A DNA stretch of 39,403 nt. Source: Acidobacteriota bacterium (GTDB lineage Bacteria > Acidobacteriota > Terriglobia > Terriglobales > Acidobacteriaceae). The stretch is from the NCBI GenBank assembly GCA_021846945.1, contig JAJZVZ010000024.1:1-39403 (forward strand). Direction: 5' to 3'. Below, piece by piece: positions 35,065 through 39,403 of this stretch. Position 1 is the stretch's first letter; the number at the start of each line of letters is the position of its first letter. A program made the position numbers and the translations under genes. The notes below the pieces were generated by a model. It did no database searches, had not been told where the DNA came from, and worked only from the letters and a program-made list of their open reading frames with translations.

Positions 35065-36087
35065 TTAGTTCGATGCACCTTTATCCGATCCGGCTGCCTG
35101 AGCCGGCGAAGAATTTTCACTGCGCGCCAAACCAACCAGGAAAGAGGGCGGCAATTCGGCTGTAACTACAACCCGGTCACGGCGTTGCGTCACTTCGGCG
35201 GTACGCAGCAGCTCCTTCAGCCCGTTGTTGGCCAAGCCCGGCCCGAGCTGGACCGTGAACCCGCGCGCCAACGTCACCAGGGTGGCCAGAGCGGCAGCCT
35301 GGCTGGCGGCAGCCTGTTCGCTGGGGGCGATGTTCTCCACCTTCAGCCGCAGCGCGCCGGCCATGGGCAGCGAGGGCGCCAGGCTGGCAATGATCGTCGA
35401 GTTGTCCTGTAAAGGCAGCGCAAAACCGAAGATTTCGATGGCCCCTTTCTCAGAGAATGGCAGGCCGATCTGCCCGACTCCCCAGGCCAGCGAGAGCAAT
35501 GGCACGTCGTGGTAGTGCCGTGCCAGCAGCGTGGAGCCGGCAAACGGCAGCGCTGCCGCGCGGTGCCGGTCGATGATGGAATGAATCTGCTCCGGCGTTG
35601 GGGTATTGGAGACCGCGATCATGTCATAGCCAATCTGCGTCACCCGCACAGTCCGGCCCTGCGACGGGATGTTGTAGATCGTATGCCCGGCGTAGTCCTC
35701 GCGCGCGGTAGAGTGGCTTTCGATCCAGGCGTTCAGCCGCTTGCCGGTCAGCTTCCCCACCAGCACCATCGAATAGGCCACTGGGCCATTCGGTCCATTG
35801 GGGTCGGGCATGCGATGCAGGGCAATCGCCGCCTGATCAATGTCGCGCTCCCAGTCGATGCCCGTGGCGTTGATGAACTCCTGGTACTCGGGACTATGCT
35901 CGGGCGGCTTCAACTGCTTGTGAAAGAAGGTGCGGAAGGGCTTGAAGTTGATGTAGATGATGCCTTCCGACTCGGGAAGCAGCCGCGCGGCTTCCGGCGG
36001 CGCCTTTGAGCGCAGGAAGATGGCCACGGCAAGCAAGACCAGGACCGCGGCCACAATCAAAAGCGTTCTGCGCGTGCGTCGGTGCAT
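35065..36087 (-). CDS. Membrane-anchored hypothetical protein
   Basis: The 340-residue product is not recognised. After a basic start (MHRRTRRT) comes one strong TM helix (LLIVAAVLVLLAVAIFL), so most of the protein is extracytoplasmic. The body contains LLPESEGIIYINFKPFRTFF, AVSNTPTPEQIHSIIDRH and a C-terminal Ala-rich helical part. This arrangement resembles DUF3352-type acidobacterial envelope proteins, but that is a guess. ATG 36087 follows GAGGGA very closely. An in-frame TTG at 36165 would place 26 hydrophilic residues ahead of the TM helix and is less likely. Confidence 0.72.
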   Translation of the reverse strand: MHRRTRRTLLIVAAVLVLLAVAIFLRSKAPPEAARLLPESEGIIYINFKPFRTFFHKQLKPPEHSPEYQEFINATGIDWERDIDQAAIALHRMPDPNGPNGPVAYSMVLVGKLTGKRLNAWIESHSTAREDYAGHTIYNIPSQGRTVRVTQIGYDMIAVSNTPTPEQIHSIIDRHRAAALPFAGSTLLARHYHDVPLLSLAWGVGQIGLPFSEKGAIEIFGFALPLQDNSTIIASLAPSLPMAGALRLKVENIAPSEQAAASQAAALATLVTLARGFTVQLGPGLANNGLKELLRTAEVTQRRDRVVVTAELPPSFLVGLARSENSSPAQAAGSDKGASN

Positions 36088-36168
36088 TCCCTCGGATGAA
36101 CCAGGTACCGTCAGGATTGAGCGTATCACCCGGGGCGGCTCAGATGTCGCGCTTGCCCCGCGCAAGGA

Positions 36169-36420
36169 CTATTGGGAGTCCACGCCGAAGTCGTAAATCA
36201 CCACGGTAGGCGGAATATCGGGCGTCAAACCCGGAATGGCGGCGATGAATGCGCATTCTCCGGGCTTCAGGTCAGCGGACGACGTGATCTTGTACATGCG
36301 GGGGCGGATTCGCCCGGAATTGAACGCCACAGTGACTTTCTGGTCGGGGTCGATTCTTCCGCCTCCCGTTTGGATCATGCCGCGTACTCGGGAGATTCGG
36401 GGCGGTTGCTCGATTTTCAT
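36169..36420 (-). CDS. Small hypothetical protein (83 aa)
   Basis: I do not recognise the product. It is soluble, with alternating beta-type segments (KVTVAFNSGR, MYKITSSADLKPGECAFIAAI, TVVIYDFGVD) suggesting a small beta fold. It lies 81 bp upstream of the membrane-anchored gene on the same strand, so the two may be cotranscribed. Its ATG overlaps the stop of a possible tiny upstream gene (ATGA at 36417-36420). Confidence 0.6.
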   Translation of the reverse strand: MKIEQPPRISRVRGMIQTGGGRIDPDQKVTVAFNSGRIRPRMYKITSSADLKPGECAFIAAIPGLTPDIPPTVVIYDFGVDSQ

Positions 36421-36575
36421 TGCGCGCTCTGGGCCGGCTCCAGAGTGGCATCCAGGTGGATATTGCCCCCGGCCACGGTCAGCTTCCGGCGCCTGTCTGC
36501 AAAGTACTTTTTGCGGAGTTTTGAGGCGAATTTCGGATGAATCGCGCCGGTGTTTTTCCTCCGTTTGCTCCGCAC
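36417..36575 (-). CDS. Possible tiny basic protein (52 aa)
   Basis: A GTG at 36575 opens a 52-codon frame with a strongly basic N-terminal half (RSKRRKNT, SKLRKKYFADRRRKL) and a neutral C-terminus. Its stop overlaps the start of the next gene as ATGA, the same coupling seen elsewhere in this window. No good Shine-Dalgarno precedes the GTG. The longer frame reading through the antisense of the tRNA genes is an artefact; only this 3' part is considered. Low confidence. Confidence 0.3.
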   Translation of the reverse strand: MRSKRRKNTGAIHPKFASKLRKKYFADRRRKLTVAGGNIHLDATLEPAQSAQ

Positions 36576-36676
36576 ACCGCGGTATGCTAACCTTAATTTC
36601 TGTGCCGATGTATGCGCGGAGCGGCAGTGTGTCCGCGCAGTTTCTCGGGCTCCGCGCGGGTTTCCGGGTGGGATGG

Positions 36677-36752
36677 GCTGGCGTAGCTCAGCTGGTAGAG
36701 CATCTGATTTGTAATCAGAGGGTCGGGGGTTCAAATCCCTTCGCCAGCTCCA
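36677..36752 (+). tRNA. tRNA-Thr (anticodon UGU)
   Basis: A 76-base cloverleaf with acceptor GCTGGCG/CGCCAGC, D-arm GCTCAGCTGGTAGAGC, anticodon stem TCTGA/TCAGA with loop TTTGTAA giving UGU, T-arm GGGGGTTCAAATCCC-type, and an encoded CCA end. It reads ACA codons. It is the first tRNA of the tuf-linked cluster. Confidence 0.96.
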
Positions 36753-36963
36753 CGTTGCGGAGGCTTTTTTGGGGGGGCGAGGACGGCAAGAGTTTTGACC
36801 GGCGTGTTCTGTTGAGCGCCAGGCCTGTCCTCCGCGGTAATTCCACTGAGGTGCATGCTCCGAAACACCGGAGGTTCTCCGGAAGAGGTGTGATGCGCGG
36901 AAGGAATTGCGGAGGGGGCAAGTTAGGCAGCCTTGCGGCACGATTTCGTCGCCGGGCGATTGG

Positions 36964-37052
36964 GCACAGGTGGCCGAGTGGTTAATGGCAGCAGACTGTA
37001 AATCTGCCGCTCCTTGCGAGCTACGGAGGTTCGAATCCTCCCCTGTGCACCA
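36964..37052 (+). tRNA. tRNA-Tyr (anticodon GUA)
   Basis: A class II tRNA of 89 bases with acceptor GCACAGG/CCTGTGC, anticodon stem GCAGA/TCTGC with loop CTGTAAA giving GUA, a long variable arm (CGCTCCTTGCGAGCTACG region), T-loop GTTCGAATCC and encoded CCA. It lies 211 bp after tRNA-Thr(UGU). Confidence 0.96.
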
Positions 37053-37069
37053 CGGTTTGAGGTGCTTCA

Positions 37070-37375
37070 ATGCGCAGATGGTGGCAGAGCGGCGAACGTG
37101 CCGGCCAGAAGCGCAGAGGTGAGGATCTTTACAGTACCGGTTCCGATTTGGACCGGAAGTACTGGACGGCGCTGGCCCTGTACGCGATATTGGCAGGGCT
37201 GGTCTGGTTCACGATGGATGCGGGCACGGTTCTTGTGATGGGCAGGCCCGTGCAAATGCGGTTGATTCCGCTGGTGGTCATCGGCGGGCTGGCTTTGCGC
37301 ACGGTGCTGGCCCGGCACGCGGATAAAATTCGCCACAGCGGGGAGGATGGCGGCAGTTCGGCATCCCGAAGTTAG
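37070..37375 (+). CDS. Small membrane protein encoded between tRNA genes (101 aa)
   Basis: The product has a basic N-terminus, then two TM helices (about residues 33-50, ALALYAILAGLVWFTM, and about 64-80, LIPLVVIGGLALRTVLA), and a hydrophilic Ser-rich tail. GAGGTG lies 5 bases before ATG 37070, and the gene begins only 17 bases after the CCA of tRNA-Tyr and ends 9 bases before the next tRNA, so it must share the tRNA transcript. Its function is unknown, and its location suggests cotranscription with tRNAs and tuf. Confidence 0.75.
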   Translation: MRRWWQSGERAGQKRRGEDLYSTGSDLDRKYWTALALYAILAGLVWFTMDAGTVLVMGRPVQMRLIPLVVIGGLALRTVLARHADKIRHSGEDGGSSASRS

Positions 37376-37384
37376 GTTTAGAGG

Positions 37385-37460
<76 letters not shown>

Positions 37461-37583
37461 GAAATGCAGCAGGCAGCTTACAGTTGTCAGTTTTCCAGCA
37501 GCGCAAGGGATGGACAGGGGTCGATGCCTTATCGGCAAGGAAGAAACTGTTAGCTGCGAACTGATAGCTGATAGCTGTTTCGG

Positions 37584-37658
37584 GCGGGAGTAACTCAGTG
37601 GTAGAGTCACAGCCTTCCAAGCTGTTGGTCGCGGGTTCGAGTCCCGTCTCCCGCTCCA
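37584..37658 (+). tRNA. tRNA-Gly (anticodon UCC)
   Basis: A 75-base cloverleaf with acceptor GCGGGAG/CTCCCGC, anticodon stem ACAGC/GCTGT with loop CTTCCAA giving UCC, T-arm CGGGTTCGAGTCCCG and encoded CCA. The 123-bp spacer before it contains inverted and tandem AACTGATAGCTGATAGCTG-like motifs. Confidence 0.96.
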
Positions 37659-37710
37659 GGCTTTAGGAATCGTGGAAGAGTCAAGAAGGTCGCGCCAACG
37701 AGGACAGGGA

Positions 37711-38022
37711 ATGAAGTTTGAGCAGACAGCGATTGCGGTGCAGGACGAGCAGGGATACGCGCAGCTTCATGCGCAGATCGACGCCGCCTTTAACACCAGC
37801 AACGTGGAAGTCCTTTTGAATCGCGCAACCAGAAGCAGGCTGCGGATTCGCGATTTTGAGTCGGTGTTGCAGCGCGGCTTGTTGGGGAAAGAGGCTATAG
37901 CGCTCTACAAGGCCTTGCCGGTGTCCGACCAGGCGCTTACACGTGAGCGGTACCTGCGCGTGGTGGAAAAGGTGCCGGTGGAGCTGCGGCAAAGGTATTT
38001 CAGGGCGTACGCGTATTACTGA
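37711..38022 (+). CDS. Small hypothetical protein between tRNA-Gly and tuf (103 aa)
   Basis: The product is soluble and probably helical, not recognised by family. Charged amphipathic segments (LHAQIDAAFNTSNVEVLL, SRLRIRDFESVLQRGLLG) end in VPVELRQRYFRAYAYY. ATG 37711 has GAGG 7 bases upstream; an in-frame start at 37672 is too close to the tRNA end. Lying 52 bp after tRNA-Gly and about 190 bp before tuf on the same strand, it is probably part of the tRNA-tuf transcript. A role in translation is possible but unsupported by sequence. Confidence 0.72.
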   Translation: MKFEQTAIAVQDEQGYAQLHAQIDAAFNTSNVEVLLNRATRSRLRIRDFESVLQRGLLGKEAIALYKALPVSDQALTRERYLRVVEKVPVELRQRYFRAYAYY

Positions 38023-38211
38023 GAAAGGCGGAGCACTCAGCCGGTAGCATTCAGCCTGCGCATGGGCAGAAGAAGCGGATGCGGTGGGCGAAGGCGGGAT
38101 GAAGCTGAGGGCGAATCGCCGAGAGCTGATTTTGTGGGGCTGGAGCCCGCATTGGCGGGCGCCCCTGGATTCAACGGGCAGTACGAGCTACGAAAGGGAT
38201 TTGAGACTTTT

Positions 38212-39399
<1,188 letters not shown>

Positions 39400-39403
39400 G
39401 GGA

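Noticed and set aside
36417-37070. A 217-codon minus-strand reading frame across two tRNA genes
   Set aside because: Its peptide (SNLRSSQGAADLQSAA, DLNPRPSDYKSDALPAEL) is the well-known antisense translation of tRNA genes. Only the part beyond the tRNAs was considered.

Overview
The window looks like a chromosomal segment of an acidobacterium, probably Terriglobia/Acidobacteriaceae. The main evidence is a long MacB/FtsX-type permease of the acidobacterial ADOP class at the left edge, high-GC coding sequence, many secreted glycoside hydrolases, lpxC (so an LPS-making Gram-negative), and interspersed palindromic repeats between genes. The genus cannot be fixed from sequence reading alone. No phage, plasmid, integrase, CRISPR array or recognisable defence island is present. 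Most of the window is ordinary chromosome, and the less ordinary signals are small repeats that sit between, and apparently inside, genes.

Layout, left to right. Positions 1-2350 hold the ADOP permease (minus strand, running off the left edge). 2627-3957 hold a small unknown gene and a Gfo/Idh/MocA oxidoreductase in overlapping frames, the second with no conventional start before its Rossmann motif. 3954-4442 is an ICMT-like membrane methyltransferase. 4800-8849 holds a secreted GH3 glycosidase and a secreted GH37 trehalase, convergent on a strong bidirectional terminator. 8936-9200 is a MITE-like element with a 12-bp target duplication. 9262-13749 carries lpxC, an M20 peptidase, an orphan Opp-type ABC ATPase and a patatin-like lipase. 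13799-19472 (minus) carries a Tat-exported amidase, a small outer-membrane barrel protein and a secreted GH31 enzyme. 19656-20079 is a second, longer, inverted copy of the MITE-like element. 20545-23214 is a Tat-exported PhoD-like metallophosphoesterase.

23288-27540 (minus) is the widely conserved housekeeping block phoH - ybeY - corC-like - era, for ribosome maturation and stress. It is followed by an APC permease, a DinB-fold protein, and a minus-strand group thiL / protein phosphatase / unknown protein, the last two translationally coupled. 32701-33678 is an envelope M23 peptidase with a clear terminator. 33764-33886 is a short element with terminal inverted repeats that supplies the stop codon of the neighbouring exported protein gene. 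Several unknown envelope or small genes follow. The right end is a tRNA-tuf cluster: tRNA-Thr(UGU), tRNA-Tyr(GUA), a small membrane protein, tRNA-Thr(GGU), tRNA-Gly(UCC), a small unknown protein, then EF-Tu. It has the same tRNA set as the E. coli thrU-tyrU-glyT-thrT-tufB operon, with the last two tRNAs swapped and two small genes interleaved.

The most interesting signal is a short palindromic repeat (a hairpin followed by GGGGCACCCG) that occurs in frame inside two unrelated proteins, Era and an unknown 220-residue protein. This resembles the protein-coding palindromic elements known from Rickettsia. No new multi-gene system could be supported.
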